Positions 34,076 through 43,304 of a stretch of DNA of 57,700 nt are shown in pieces. A program made the translations under genes and the position numbers. Within the stretch, counting starts at the first letter, position 1, and each line of letters begins with the position of its first letter. The notes under the pieces are model-generated. The model was not told where the DNA came from, did not search any database, and saw only the letters and a list, made by a program, of their open reading frames with translations. Origin of the DNA: Lachnospiraceae bacterium (GTDB taxonomy: Bacteria; Bacillota; Clostridia; Lachnospirales; Lachnospiraceae); NCBI GenBank assembly GCA_011959285.1, contig BLLW01000019.1:1-57700 (forward strand), written 5' to 3'.

Positions 34076-35227
34076 ATGAAAAAACAGTTTGCAATGATGG
34101 TTATGGTAAGCATTGGGGTGCTTTTATTATTTTTTTGGTGCATCACGATGATGATAGAAAAAGGAATGGGAGAAAGCAGTGCGGAAGAGAATCTTGTGCT
34201 CTTAAATGAAATTAGCCAATTGACTTCTTCAAGTGAGGGCGAAAACCCGGCACAGAAGGAGATTGCACAGTTGAGCGGGCAGCTGAAGGAGGAGAGTGCG
34301 CAAGGGGGAAAAATTATGGTCAGACAGATGGCGGCAGTCTGCTTGATATTTACGGTTCTATGTCTGCTATGCTGGTCAGTCTATCTTTATTTAAGGATAT
34401 TAAAGCCATTTGATAAATTGGAAGAGTATGCAGGTCAGATTGCAAGTGGGAATCTGGATTTTCCGCTGACAGTTGAGAGGACGAATTTTTTCGGTGCATT
34501 TACTTGGGCATTCGACCATATGCGGAAGGAAATCATGAATGCCCGGGAAAGGGAAAAAAGAGCAATCAGCGAAAATAAAACAATTATTGCTACATTGTCC
34601 CATGATATCAAAACACCAATCGCTTCAATCAGAGCATATGCAGAGGGGCTTGAAGCAAATCTGGAAGCAGATTATGAGCAGAGGGAAAGATATTTACAAG
34701 TCATTATGAGAAAATGTGACGAGGTCACCCGCCTTACCAACGATTTGGTGCTGCATTCACTGTCTGAGCTGGAGAATCTGGAGATAAGGCAGCAGAAGGT
34801 GGATATACGAAAGATACTCCTACAGATTTGGGAGGACTTGGATGATTCTCACGTGACCTTATGTCAGCCGCTTCCTGAAGCAGAAGTCTTAGGGGATGAA
34901 AAAAGGATAGAGCAGGTGCTCCTAAATCTGCTGGAAAATATACGTAAATATGTATCTGGTGCGAAAGCGGAGGTGTGGGCTGAAGTATGCGGGGACCGAT
35001 ACGAAATTCATGTGAGGGATTATGGAGAGGGTATCTTACCGGAGGATGTTCCTTTTGTTTTCAATAAATTTTACAGAGGGAAAAATGTGGGCGATAAGAA
35101 TGGTTCAGGACTTGGCTTATATATTGTAAAGTATATTATGGAAAAAATGGGGGGCGGGGTGAGCCTTAGCAATCACCAGGATGGATTGGAAGTTGTGGTA
35201 TGGTGCAGAGTTATAGCATTACAATAA
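34076..35227 (+). CDS. Membrane sensor histidine kinase
   Basis: The kinase is 383 aa. The first membrane segment is at about 5-25 (FAMMVMVSIGVLLLFFWCITMM), an extracellular loop of about 55 residues follows, the second segment is at about 85-107, and a HAMP-like linker (RILKPFDKLEEYAGQIASGNLDF) comes next. The phospho-acceptor His176 lies in LSHDIKTPIAS, and the ATPase boxes are NLLENIRKY, DYGEGI and NGSGLGLYIVKYIM. It senses an unknown extracellular signal and phosphorylates the adjacent regulator. The neighbouring ABC transporter (35393-38519) is the obvious target. Confidence 0.93.
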   Translation: MKKQFAMMVMVSIGVLLLFFWCITMMIEKGMGESSAEENLVLLNEISQLTSSSEGENPAQKEIAQLSGQLKEESAQGGKIMVRQMAAVCLIFTVLCLLCWSVYLYLRILKPFDKLEEYAGQIASGNLDFPLTVERTNFFGAFTWAFDHMRKEIMNAREREKRAISENKTIIATLSHDIKTPIASIRAYAEGLEANLEADYEQRERYLQVIMRKCDEVTRLTNDLVLHSLSELENLEIRQQKVDIRKILLQIWEDLDDSHVTLCQPLPEAEVLGDEKRIEQVLLNLLENIRKYVSGAKAEVWAEVCGDRYEIHVRDYGEGILPEDVPFVFNKFYRGKNVGDKNGSGLGLYIVKYIMEKMGGGVSLSNHQDGLEVVVWCRVIALQ

Positions 35228-35392
35228 GCCGGCTCGCCAAACGTGGCAGCGTTTGTTATATCCTGGGTCATATAACTTGCAAACAGATTATAAAAAAGTC
35301 CTTCTTAAAGATTTGTTAATAATTGTTCTGCTATGCTTGATTAAAGGGAGCGAAAGCACCTTAAGATCAGCAAGGGAAAGGAAGAGTCGATT

Positions 35393-36154
35393 ATGAAAAC
35401 AACAGTCATGAAAGCGAAGGATGTTTGTAAGAGCTTTGCGAATAACGGCGGGCAGAACCACGTACTTGACATGGTAAATCTGGAAATCTATGACGGTGAC
35501 TTTACCGTTATCATGGGATCTTCGGGAGCGGGGAAGTCTACCCTGCTCTATGCATTAAGCGGGATGGATAAACCTACCAGCGGAAGCGTCTGTTATAAAG
35601 AAAGAGAGATCAGCCATTTGAAAGAGCAGAAGATGGCGCAGCTGCGGGCAAAAGAGTTTGGGTTTGTGTTCCAACAGGCGCATCTTGTCAGCAATCTCAC
35701 CTTATTTGAGAATGTTGCAGTGACGGGGTATCTCACAAAGACAAGGACCCAGAAGGAGGTAAGGAGCAGGGCAGAGGAGCTGCTTAGCCAGATGCATGTG
35801 GAGAAGGCGGCGGACCGGCTTCCCTCACAGGTATCGGGGGGAGAGGCACAGCGGGCAGCGATTGCCAGAGCCATGATGAATGAGCCGGGGATGTTGTTTG
35901 CGGATGAGCCTACCGGAGCGCTGAATAAGCGCAATACCCAGGAGGTGCTTGATCTTTTGACGAAAATCAATGAGGACGGGCAGAATATTCTGATGGTGAC
36001 GCATGATATCAAGGCGGCAATCCGGGCAACCAGGCTTTTGTATCTGGAAGACGGAAGAGTGGTGGATGAAATGTCCCTGCCGGTATACGAGAAGGAAGAG
36101 GCGCGCCGGCGGGAAAAGCAGGTGGAAGCGTGGCTTTCCTCCATGGAATGGTAG
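35393..36154 (+). CDS. ABC transporter ATP-binding protein (MacB/LolD-like export type)
   Basis: This 253-aa ATPase has Walker A GSSGAGKSTLL, Q-loop VFQQAHL, signature VSGGEAQRAAIARAM (Glu in place of the common Gln), Walker B LFADEPTGALN and H-loop THDIKAA. The DEPTGALN wording and its FtsX-type partner place it with antimicrobial-peptide and lipoprotein exporters or mechanotransmitters. It lies 165 bases after the kinase gene and 10 bases before the permease gene. The gap contains two small inverted repeats (AAACG/CGTTT near 35239-35254 and GTTATAT/ATATAAC at 35255-35276) and may hold the regulator's binding site. Confidence 0.93.
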   Translation: MKTTVMKAKDVCKSFANNGGQNHVLDMVNLEIYDGDFTVIMGSSGAGKSTLLYALSGMDKPTSGSVCYKEREISHLKEQKMAQLRAKEFGFVFQQAHLVSNLTLFENVAVTGYLTKTRTQKEVRSRAEELLSQMHVEKAADRLPSQVSGGEAQRAAIARAMMNEPGMLFADEPTGALNKRNTQEVLDLLTKINEDGQNILMVTHDIKAAIRATRLLYLEDGRVVDEMSLPVYEKEEARRREKQVEAWLSSMEW

Positions 36155-36164
36155 GAGGTGCGGC

Positions 36165-38519
36165 ATGAAATATCTTACCTTACTTAAAGCCAACATAAAA
36201 AGCCAGAAGGGAAGCTTTATCGGGATATCACTTCTTATGTTCATTATTACGGTTTCCTTGCTGGCAGTTCTAACCATATGGAAAAATGCCAACGACTATG
36301 AAGAGGAACAGCTCTTGCGTACCGGGTATGGCGATATCACCAGCTGGATAGAGGGAAAGGACGATATTGAAAAGCTGTGCGGTCAGGTAGAGGCGCTTTC
36401 GGATGTCTGGAAGGTAGAGGTGCAGGACGCAATTGGAATATCAAAATATTATGTGAATGGGCAGGAAGGTGTAACGGGAATTTTGCAGATATTTGCGTTT
36501 GGGCAGGAGCGATATACTTATCATATTTTTAATAAAAATCTGACAGGAATAGAAGAAAGCGCAGAGGAGCTTTCGGATGGAGAGGTGTATGTATCGCCAG
36601 CCTTTTGTTCTTTATATGATGCGCAGGCAGGAGACGAGATTTCCATACAAATTGCAGGAGAGAAGGATAGGGCAGTTTATACCATAAAAGGTTTCTTTGA
36701 GGATCCGTCAGCGGGATCGGCTTTAATGGGAATCAAATCCATTCTTATGAACACAGCGGATATGGAGAAATTGTCAAAAAGGATAGAGGGAGCAGAAAGT
36801 CAGGAACAGGCAGCAGAAATATGCCTTCTGCATATCTTCCAGTCGGAACAAAGTACCTTGTCAATGCTGGATTTTCAAAATTTGCTGGGAGAGAAGACAG
36901 AGGTAAATGATTACGCCAGCTTTGCTTATTCGTCACAGGCAATTAAGGGATTTATGTTGATTCTTCAGAATATCTTTGTCGGATTTTTACTGGTCTTTGT
37001 GGTCGTTCTTTTGATGATCACAATGGTGGTCATCGGACACAGCATCAGCAGCTGCATTGAACAGGACTATGTGAATATGGGAATCCTGAAGGCGGTTGGA
37101 TTTACCAGAGCGGACCTTAAAAGGATACAGATTCTGCAATATGTGCTTGCCGTGCTTGTCGGGATGGTGCCGGGCAGCTTTTTGTCAGGAATGGTGGCAA
37201 GGCTCATAAACAGGCTGATGGTCACCACAACGGGATTGCTTATTCCTGAGGATGGCAATCTGTCAATAAGTATGGCAGCGCTTAGTGTGATTTTGTGTCT
37301 GCTGACGGCATTTATTAGTCTTAAAACAACAGGAATCGGGAAGATTACACCTATCAGGGCGATCCGAGGCGGAGCAGATGATGTATATTTCAGCAGCCGG
37401 CTCACCACAAGGATTTATCAAAGAGGATTGATCCTGCATTTGGCGTTTCGACAGCTCCTGTCAGGAAAGAAGCAATATGTAAGCGCCTGCATGGTCGCGG
37501 CTCTTTTAGTATTTTTCATTTCCCTGACTGTAAGGATCGACGTGTGGATGGGACCGGACGGAAAAGGTTTTATGAATGAATTTTCACCTGCGAAATATGA
37601 TATCGGATTTGAATGTGAGGACAAGGAACTGGAAAGAGAGGTGGATGCGTTGATTGCCCGGAATGCCCAGATTGCTGCCCAGTATGAGTTTAAGATGGAG
37701 CGTGCAGTGATCGACAATTATGAGAGCTCTGTTAATATCGCATCTGCCCCGGAATATTTTAATGTAATTAAGGGAAGAAGCTGTAAATATGGGAATGAGG
37801 TGCTGGTGACAGATTTGGTAGCAGATGTAATAGAGGCACAGATCGGCGATACCGTTCTTGTCTCTTATAAGGGAAAGGAACTGGAATTTATCATCAGCGG
37901 CATTTACCAGTGCGTAAATGATATGGGAGATAATTTTGCAATCAGCAAGGAGGGCTGGGAGCGGTTTGAAAGTGAGCCTATATCTTTTTTTCAATATTAT
38001 ATACTGGAGGATTCTTCACAGACTGGAGAAATTGCAGACTTGTTGAATGAGAATTATAAGGATCGTATAGACATAGATGAGAATGGGTGGTCAGGACTTG
38101 GGGCAATCTTAAGCGTGATGTCGGCGATAGAGGTATTTATGTATGTTATAACCGCTGTATTTATTTTGGTGGCAGTTTATCTGACAGGAAGTAAGGTCTT
38201 ATACAAAGAGAAGCGTGATTTGGGAATTTACAAATCATTGGGCTTTACAGCTGGGCAGCTGCGGATGTCCTTTGCCCTGCGCTTTTGTATGATGGCTGTG
38301 ATTGGCTCTGTCCTGGGAAATGTGCTGAGCGGGCTTTTCACAGATTCGCTGGTGACGGCAATGCTGACCATGTGCGGTGTCAGCAGGTTTGAATCCAGTT
38401 TGAATCCTTTACAGATGCTTTTTTCAGGCGTGGTCGTAAGCGGGTTGTTCCTGATTTTTGCCTATCTGGCAGCAGGAAAAATAAAGAAGGTGGAGCCGTC
38501 TATATTGATTGTAGAATAA
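36165..38519 (+). CDS. FtsX-type ABC transporter permease
   Basis: The membrane protein is about 784 aa. The N-terminal membrane segment (SFIGISLLMFIITVSLLAVL) is followed by a large extracellular domain. Three helices then form the first FtsX domain, at about residues 260-395, with the GILKAVGFTRADLKRIQ cytoplasmic loop. A second extracellular domain follows, and a second FtsX domain lies at the C-terminus (GIYKSLGFTAGQLRMSFALRF). The two-fold FtsX layout is typical of BceB and MacB-like systems. The ATG at 36165 has AGGAGG upstream; a longer frame from 36003 overlaps the ATPase gene and is not real. Confidence 0.92.
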   Translation: MKYLTLLKANIKSQKGSFIGISLLMFIITVSLLAVLTIWKNANDYEEEQLLRTGYGDITSWIEGKDDIEKLCGQVEALSDVWKVEVQDAIGISKYYVNGQEGVTGILQIFAFGQERYTYHIFNKNLTGIEESAEELSDGEVYVSPAFCSLYDAQAGDEISIQIAGEKDRAVYTIKGFFEDPSAGSALMGIKSILMNTADMEKLSKRIEGAESQEQAAEICLLHIFQSEQSTLSMLDFQNLLGEKTEVNDYASFAYSSQAIKGFMLILQNIFVGFLLVFVVVLLMITMVVIGHSISSCIEQDYVNMGILKAVGFTRADLKRIQILQYVLAVLVGMVPGSFLSGMVARLINRLMVTTTGLLIPEDGNLSISMAALSVILCLLTAFISLKTTGIGKITPIRAIRGGADDVYFSSRLTTRIYQRGLILHLAFRQLLSGKKQYVSACMVAALLVFFISLTVRIDVWMGPDGKGFMNEFSPAKYDIGFECEDKELEREVDALIARNAQIAAQYEFKMERAVIDNYESSVNIASAPEYFNVIKGRSCKYGNEVLVTDLVADVIEAQIGDTVLVSYKGKELEFIISGIYQCVNDMGDNFAISKEGWERFESEPISFFQYYILEDSSQTGEIADLLNENYKDRIDIDENGWSGLGAILSVMSAIEVFMYVITAVFILVAVYLTGSKVLYKEKRDLGIYKSLGFTAGQLRMSFALRFCMMAVIGSVLGNVLSGLFTDSLVTAMLTMCGVSRFESSLNPLQMLFSGVVVSGLFLIFAYLAAGKIKKVEPSILIVE

Positions 38520-38736
38520 AAAACGTAGGTGTACTCCTTCTGCAGGCGCTCTCCGTTTTGAAAGAATAAGTGAACACCAGTTAATTTTATTGACGGAATG
38601 TTAACGGAAGTTCAGTTGATAGATGGGATGCGGGCTGTTAAGATAAAAGAGCAAAGGCCGATGCAAGTTATATATTCCGCAGCAAGCAGGCGCTTAAACC
38701 GTTGCTTGCGAGAAGAAATCAAGGAGGTTTGCTGCT

Positions 38737-39768
38737 ATGCAGATAGGAGAGGTAATCAGAAAATACAGAAAAAAACAAGATATGACACAGGAGGAAATGG
38801 CAGGGTGTCTGGGAGTGACCGCTCCGGCAGTCAATAAATGGGAAAACGGAAATTCCATGCCGGATATCATGCTCCTTGCGCCTATCGCCCGGCTGCTTGG
38901 CATCACGGTGGATGAACTTTTGTCTTTCAGGGAGGAACTGACGAGGGAAGAAATCAATGGTTTGGTAAATGAATTGAATGATAGATTAAAAAAGGGTTCT
39001 TACGGGGAAGTATTTTCGTGGGCAAAGAAGATCATGGAGGAATATCCAAACTGTGAGTGGCTGATTTGGCAGATGGCGGTGGTGCTCGATGCCCAGCGTA
39101 TGTTCAGCAAGATTCCAGTTGCAGAGCAATATGAGGATTATCTTTGCGACTGTTATATCCGTGTTTTATCAAGCAATGATGAACAGCTCAGAAGAAAGGC
39201 GGCGGATTCTTTGTTTAGTCTCTATGCCAGAAAAGAACAGTGGGAGAAGGCGGAAGCGTATCTTGCGTATTTTCCATCCGACAGTCCGGAGCGGAAAAGG
39301 AAGCAGGCATATCTTTACAGCAAAACAGGGCGTATGCAGGAAGCGTATAAGGCATATGAAGAAATTCTCTTTTCGGGCTGCCAAATGGCGAGTATGGTAC
39401 TGCACAGCATGCATATGCTTGCCATAGAGGAAAAAAACTGGGAAAAGGCGCAGTATTATGTGGAAAAGGAGAAACAGATGGCAGTCCTGTTTGAGATGGG
39501 AGAGTACACTTTCGTTTCCGCAGGATTAGAGCTTGCGATTGCTATGCAGGATGCAGATGCAGTGATTGCAATTATGGAGCAGACGCTTGGGGCAGTTGAA
39601 ACCGTCGCCGAATGGATGGATTCACCACTCTATGAGCACATGGCGTTTAAAAGACCTGGGGAAAAGTTTGCCGTGGAGCTTAAAAAGAAACTGGTAGAGA
39701 ATTTCAGGGAGGAAGAGAGTTTTGGGTTTTTGAGAGAAGATAAGCGGTATCAGGAATTAATAAAATAA
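38737..39768 (+). CDS. XRE-family regulator with a TPR-like C-terminus
   Basis: The 343-aa protein starts with a Cro/C1 helix-turn-helix (IGEVIRKYRKKQDMTQEEMAGCLGVTAPAVNKWENG, residues 2-37). A helical repeat region with TPR character follows (WEKAEAYLAYFPSD, MQEAYKAYEEILFS, WEKAQYYVEKEKQM). Such HTH-TPR proteins sense peptides or protein partners. AAGGAGG lies 10 bases upstream. Just before it, GCAAGCA (38682-38688) and TGCTTGC (38703-38709) form an inverted repeat that could be an autoregulatory site. The next gene is transcribed from its own TATAAT box, so this regulator is probably monocistronic. Confidence 0.9.
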   Translation: MQIGEVIRKYRKKQDMTQEEMAGCLGVTAPAVNKWENGNSMPDIMLLAPIARLLGITVDELLSFREELTREEINGLVNELNDRLKKGSYGEVFSWAKKIMEEYPNCEWLIWQMAVVLDAQRMFSKIPVAEQYEDYLCDCYIRVLSSNDEQLRRKAADSLFSLYARKEQWEKAEAYLAYFPSDSPERKRKQAYLYSKTGRMQEAYKAYEEILFSGCQMASMVLHSMHMLAIEEKNWEKAQYYVEKEKQMAVLFEMGEYTFVSAGLELAIAMQDADAVIAIMEQTLGAVETVAEWMDSPLYEHMAFKRPGEKFAVELKKKLVENFREEESFGFLREDKRYQELIK

Positions 39769-39851
39769 GGGTGGGCTTTAAAAGTTTTTGAATATAGGCT
39801 ATAATATAGAGCGATGAACAAACAAGGAAAGAAAGGAATTATAGTTACAGT

Positions 39852-40658
39852 ATGAGAAAAGTCAGAATTATGCTTGCCGCCGCTTTATTTATAGGTATAT
39901 TTCTATTTTCAGGCACAGGCGATCCCGTTTGTGCGGCGGAATTGGCCGAAACGCAGGAGCAAAGCACGGCAGCCGATACACGACCGGACTACACTATTTA
40001 TGTGAACAGAGTTTTGAATTGTATTACCATTAAACAGCAAAATGAAGATGGCTCCCAGACACCAGTAAAGGCAATGGTATGTTCCTGTGGGCGTGAGGGT
40101 TCTGAAACACCGGAAGGCATCTTCCGTACTTCCAATTATTATACTTGGCGCAAAATGGTAGACGCAACTTACGCCAGATATGCAGTGCGGTTCAATGGAA
40201 AAATACTTTTTCATTCTGTGCCATACATTGAGGAATCACCGGATACGTTAGAATGGGAAGAATATAATAAGCTGGGAGAAAACGCGTCACTAGGATGTGT
40301 CAGATTATCTGTTGAGGATGCAAAATGGATTTATGATAATTGCAAGCAGGGAACAACGGTAGTCGTATATTCTGACACGGAAGAAACAGGAGAACTTGGG
40401 AAACCGACAGCAACAAAGATTGAAGAGAGTTCTCCGAACAGGGGATGGGATCCAACAGATGCCAGAGCCGATAACCCATGGCTGGGCGGAAAAGGACTCT
40501 ATACGCCTTTCTTAGGAAGCATGGATGAATTTGATTACATAGCATATGCAGACCAGTACCCGGATTTGCGGGAAGCCTTTGGCTATGATAAAGAAGCATT
40601 GTATGGGCACTATATCGCGCACGGAATAAATGAAGGAAGAATTGGAAAGGCGCTTTGA
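39852..40658 (+). CDS. Secreted L,D-transpeptidase (YkuD fold) with a C-terminal cell-surface motif
   Basis: This 268-aa protein has a signal peptide (VRIMLAAALFIGIFLFSGTG, with cleavage near VCAAE). The YkuD catalytic domain runs from about 45 to 175, with HSVPY, and ASLGCVRLS containing the nucleophile Cys149. These enzymes make 3-3 cross-links or attach proteins to peptidoglycan. The last 50 residues hold a separate motif, DEFDYIAYADQYPDLREAFG, then YGHYIAHGINEGR, resembling a repeat found on other clostridial surface proteins. A TATAAT (39801-39806) and AAGGAAAG-type sites precede the gene. Confidence 0.9.
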   Translation: MRKVRIMLAAALFIGIFLFSGTGDPVCAAELAETQEQSTAADTRPDYTIYVNRVLNCITIKQQNEDGSQTPVKAMVCSCGREGSETPEGIFRTSNYYTWRKMVDATYARYAVRFNGKILFHSVPYIEESPDTLEWEEYNKLGENASLGCVRLSVEDAKWIYDNCKQGTTVVVYSDTEETGELGKPTATKIEESSPNRGWDPTDARADNPWLGGKGLYTPFLGSMDEFDYIAYADQYPDLREAFGYDKEALYGHYIAHGINEGRIGKAL

Positions 40659-40699
40659 TGTGACGCTGCCGATAGATCATAAGAAGGGATGGAAAAGGA

Positions 40700-40906
40700 A
40701 TAGCAATCCTGCAATGTAAAATGTGCGGCGGGATGCAGATCCTTCCGCGTCCGTTTGAAGACTTTTTACTGGAAGATGTGAAACGGGATGCAGTGGCGGA
40801 TTTTAAGAAGTGGGATGAGGTGCTTTTACAATCTTACGGAGAGCGGAAATTCATTCCTCTTGCAATGACGCAGGAGGAAGTGTATAGCAGAAGCGGAGAA
40901 AATTAG
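40700..40906 (+). pseudogene. Broken small gene: zinc-ribbon start joined to an unrelated tail
   Basis: The frame reads IAILQCKMCGG and then switches to MQILPRPFEDFLLEDVKRDA and ends VYSRSGEN at 40904. The CKMCGG start resembles small zinc-ribbon proteins, but the second CxxC knuckle is missing. An ATG would be expected where ATA stands at 40700. The first in-frame ATG (40721) falls after CKxC and lacks a ribosome binding site at the right distance. It looks like a deletion fusion at the start of a decaying cluster. A functional 61-aa product from 40721 cannot be excluded. Confidence 0.55.
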
Positions 40907-40916
40907 GAGGCAGTGT

Positions 40917-41557
40917 ATGGGACACGGAAGTTATCAGAGCAAGGATTGGGAGAAATTGCGTTCTTCCCGCAAGATTAACAGCCAGTCTACGGTGCAGGAT
41001 ATGTATCAGTCCAGATCCATGAAGGATTATTTGAATCCTTATGGAGTGAAATACAGGGAATCCTGTGATTCCATGGATAATCCGGCATCTACGGCAATTA
41101 TTTTCGGGCTGGATGTGACCGGCTCTATGGGGTATTTGTCGGAGGCGATTCCCAAAGCGATCAGGCGCCTTTGCAGGTCACACAGTTTGAGGCGGATATC
41201 CGCATTGCGGAACAGCTCCTGGATGTATACTTTGAGGCAGAGGCGGAGGCATTTGCCAGTCTTGACCATCCTGCTATAGTTTACGCCGACCCGGACTGCG
41301 CCTGCACCACGGTATACGATGTTCTGCTCAACAGCCTGACAGAACAGCTTCGGGATAAGGAACGGCATGGCTCCTGCGGCATGGGCATCTTTGAAACGGT
41401 GCTCCGCACCCGGGATACGCCCTATGCGCTTTTTCTGCATGAATTTGAGGGAACGGATGAAGACAAAATCGTGCGAAAACTCCGCAATATCCGTGAGAAC
41501 TATACAAAGCCTCGACTGGAAAATCTTAAGCAGAAGTATCCCGGGCCGCAGCGTTAA
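40917..41557 (+). pseudogene. vWA-like gene with internal deletions and frame change
   Basis: A good start (AGGAGG upstream) leads into MGHGSYQSKDWEKL, ESCDSMDNPASTAI and the MIDAS-like metal site GLDVTGSMG at about residues 62-70, typical of a vWA-type protein family of Lachnospiraceae. Near 41150-41160 the frame is lost, and the family continues in another frame as DQAPLQVTQFEADIRIAEQL up to DVYFEA (about 41245). After that the sequence changes to an unrelated protein containing RHGSCGMGIFETV, ending at 41557. At least two deletions have therefore joined parts of different genes. Confidence 0.7.
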
Positions 41558-41718
41558 GACTGACACATCTGGATGAAACCCAAGGAAAAATCATATTTTC
41601 CGACCAGACGCGGAGCATGGAGGCATTCTGCAAATATTGCCGGACAAAAGCACCGGGATTACTGCAGACCATCTATACAGACCGTCAGCAGGAACAGGAG
41701 ATTTACCAATTTACATAA
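41539..41718 (+). pseudogene. Frameshifted tail of the same decaying gene
   Basis: The protein in the 41250-41557 frame continues in a different frame as AALRLTHLDETQGKIIFSDQ, ending in a TAA at 41716-41718. The change of frame near 41540-41550 is most simply a small indel. The GSCGMGI.ETV block before it faintly recalls adenylosuccinate-synthetase-like proteins, but I am not sure. The end overlaps the 3' end of the convergent mgtC-like gene by 16 bases. Confidence 0.5.
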
Positions 41719-42404
41719 TCGATGAATGTGACGCCCTCAAGTGCGCCATAAGTTTCCACAATCTGAGAGTAAGTGACTTCCTCATGAAAACACAAAGTAA
41801 TTGTAGCGGAGACGGAAGTGCTTTCCGCAGTACTTCTCCCCCGGGTCATCTCCAAATGCTCCACGGTGCAATTCTTGCTCTTTGCAAAAGAAATAAACTT
41901 GCTCATGTCGGCAATCTTTTCAAACTCCACATGTAATATAACCAGCTTCGACGCCGGATTCAGATGCCGGTTCACGACCCGCAGCATTTTAAGCGCAATC
42001 CCAATGGCGGCAAAAACCACCAGTGCGCCGGTATAAAATCCTGCGCCCAAAGCAAGCCCCATACATGCCACCGCCCACAGCCCGGCGGCAGTGGTAAGAC
42101 CTTTCACCTGATTCTGCCTTGTCACCAGAATCGTTCCAGCCCCCAGAAACCCAATTCCGCTGATGACCTGCGCCGGAATACGCCCTGCATCGATAGAATC
42201 AAAAATCGTGGTCAAATAAATCCCCACCATCATGGCAAGCGTAGACCCTAAGCACACCACCAGATAAGTCCGAAACCCCGCCGGTCTATGCCTCTTCTCC
42301 CTCTCATACCCCAAAATCCCGCTGAGCACCATAGCAAGAAACGTCCGAAGCAAGATAGAAGGCAGCGTCAACTCCCTCAAAATCTCAATTCTCTCCAATA
42401 CCAT
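41703..42404 (-). CDS. MgtC/SapB-family membrane protein
   Basis: The 233-aa protein has about four or five membrane segments in the first 150 residues and a soluble ACT-like C-terminal domain. Family hallmarks are LSGILGYEREKRHRPAGFRTY (residues 28-48), GSTLAMM, and GIGFLGAGTIL followed by VKGLTTAAGLW. MgtC-type proteins affect magnesium limitation and F-ATPase or phosphate physiology; most Firmicutes members are uncharacterised. AAAGAGGG lies 7 bases before the ATG. It is transcribed alone on the minus strand, converging on the pseudogene cluster. Confidence 0.92.
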   Translation of the reverse strand: MVLERIEILRELTLPSILLRTFLAMVLSGILGYEREKRHRPAGFRTYLVVCLGSTLAMMVGIYLTTIFDSIDAGRIPAQVISGIGFLGAGTILVTRQNQVKGLTTAAGLWAVACMGLALGAGFYTGALVVFAAIGIALKMLRVVNRHLNPASKLVILHVEFEKIADMSKFISFAKSKNCTVEHLEMTRGRSTAESTSVSATITLCFHEEVTYSQIVETYGALEGVTFIDYVNW

Positions 42405-42562
42405 AATATCCCTCTTTCCAATAAATCCGATTCTACCATTCCTAACTAAAGTTTACCATAGTAACACCCCACACTCAAACCTTTTCTCTGCCACGTTTCT
42501 CCGCTCCCTTGTACCTGGTCTGCCCTCCCCCTGCTGCTTCCTTCCACAAATCCCCCGCCCCC

Positions 42563-42582
42563 ATTTTGTTTACAATTTGATG
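42563..42582 (+). promoter_or_regulatory. Putative response-regulator box upstream of the 42636 regulator
   Basis: ATTTTGTTTACAATTTGATG matches 17 of 20 bases of the box at 44696-44715, upstream of the lipoprotein gene of the same cluster. The two copies suggest autoregulation by the two-component system encoded between them. Confidence 0.55.
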
Positions 42583-42635
42583 CTTTTTTTGCAAGACTTT
42601 TGTGTTAAGATAAGTGCTGAATGGGGGAGTATGTG

Positions 42636-43304
42636 ATGACAAAGATTTTAGTAATCGAGGACGACAATTCCATATCAGAACTCATCTGCATGAACTTAGG
42701 CGCCGCCGGCTACGAGACGGTGCCGATTATGGACGGGCTTGCAGCGGAGGCATTTTTGCAGGACGGGAAGAACAAGGAGATTGCCCTTGCCCTGGTAGAT
42801 GTGATGCTGCCCGGCAAGGATGGATTTGCTCTGATGGAGGATCTGCAAAGAGAAGGCATCCCCGTGATTTACCTGACCGCCAAGGATGATGTGCTGTCAA
42901 AAGTCCATGGTCTTAGGGCAGGGGCAGAGGATTACATCGTAAAGCCCTTTGAGGTGCTAGAACTTTTGGTGCGCATGGAAAAGGTGCTCAAAAGAACCGG
43001 GCGCAGCAGGCAAAAGATTCAGATACGGGATGTGATGATTGATTTAAAAGAACACAGCGTATCGAAGGACGGCGTGAAAGTGTCCTTAAAGCCGCTGGAG
43101 TACGAGCTTTTGGTGACCCTTGCAGGGAGCAAGAATGTGGCTTTTACAAGGGAAGAGTTGCTAAACAGGATATGGGGATGCGACTATATGGGAGAGACCA
43201 GGACGGTGGATGTGCATATCGGACAGCTGCGCAAAAAGCTGGATTTTCATGATGTGATCCGCACCATATCCAAAACTGGTTACCGCTTGGAGGATTTGGA
43301 GTAG
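42636..43304 (+). CDS. OmpR-family response regulator
   Basis: The regulator is 222 aa. The receiver has EDD at residues 8-10, Asp55 in LALVDVMLPGKDG, Thr in YLTAKDD and Lys in DYIVKPF. The winged-helix output domain has LKPLEYELLVTLAGSKN, RIWGCDY, and TVDVHIGQLRKKL followed by ISKTGYRL. The ATG at 42636 with GGGGGAG upstream is preferred over 42621. The stop is directly followed by the kinase ATG, with no intervening base. A shared 20-bp box upstream of this gene and of the later lipoprotein gene suggests its regulon. Confidence 0.94.
   Translation: MTKILVIEDDNSISELICMNLGAAGYETVPIMDGLAAEAFLQDGKNKEIALALVDVMLPGKDGFALMEDLQREGIPVIYLTAKDDVLSKVHGLRAGAEDYIVKPFEVLELLVRMEKVLKRTGRSRQKIQIRDVMIDLKEHSVSKDGVKVSLKPLEYELLVTLAGSKNVAFTREELLNRIWGCDYMGETRTVDVHIGQLRKKLDFHDVIRTISKTGYRLEDLE

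Noticed and set aside
36003-36164. N-terminal extension of the FtsX permease
   Set aside because: Overlaps the ATPase gene in another frame; the ATG at 36165 with AGGAGG starts a normal membrane protein.
38598-38837. 79-aa open frame before the XRE regulator
   Set aside because: Low-complexity basic translation, no ribosome binding site, overlaps the real regulator start in another frame.
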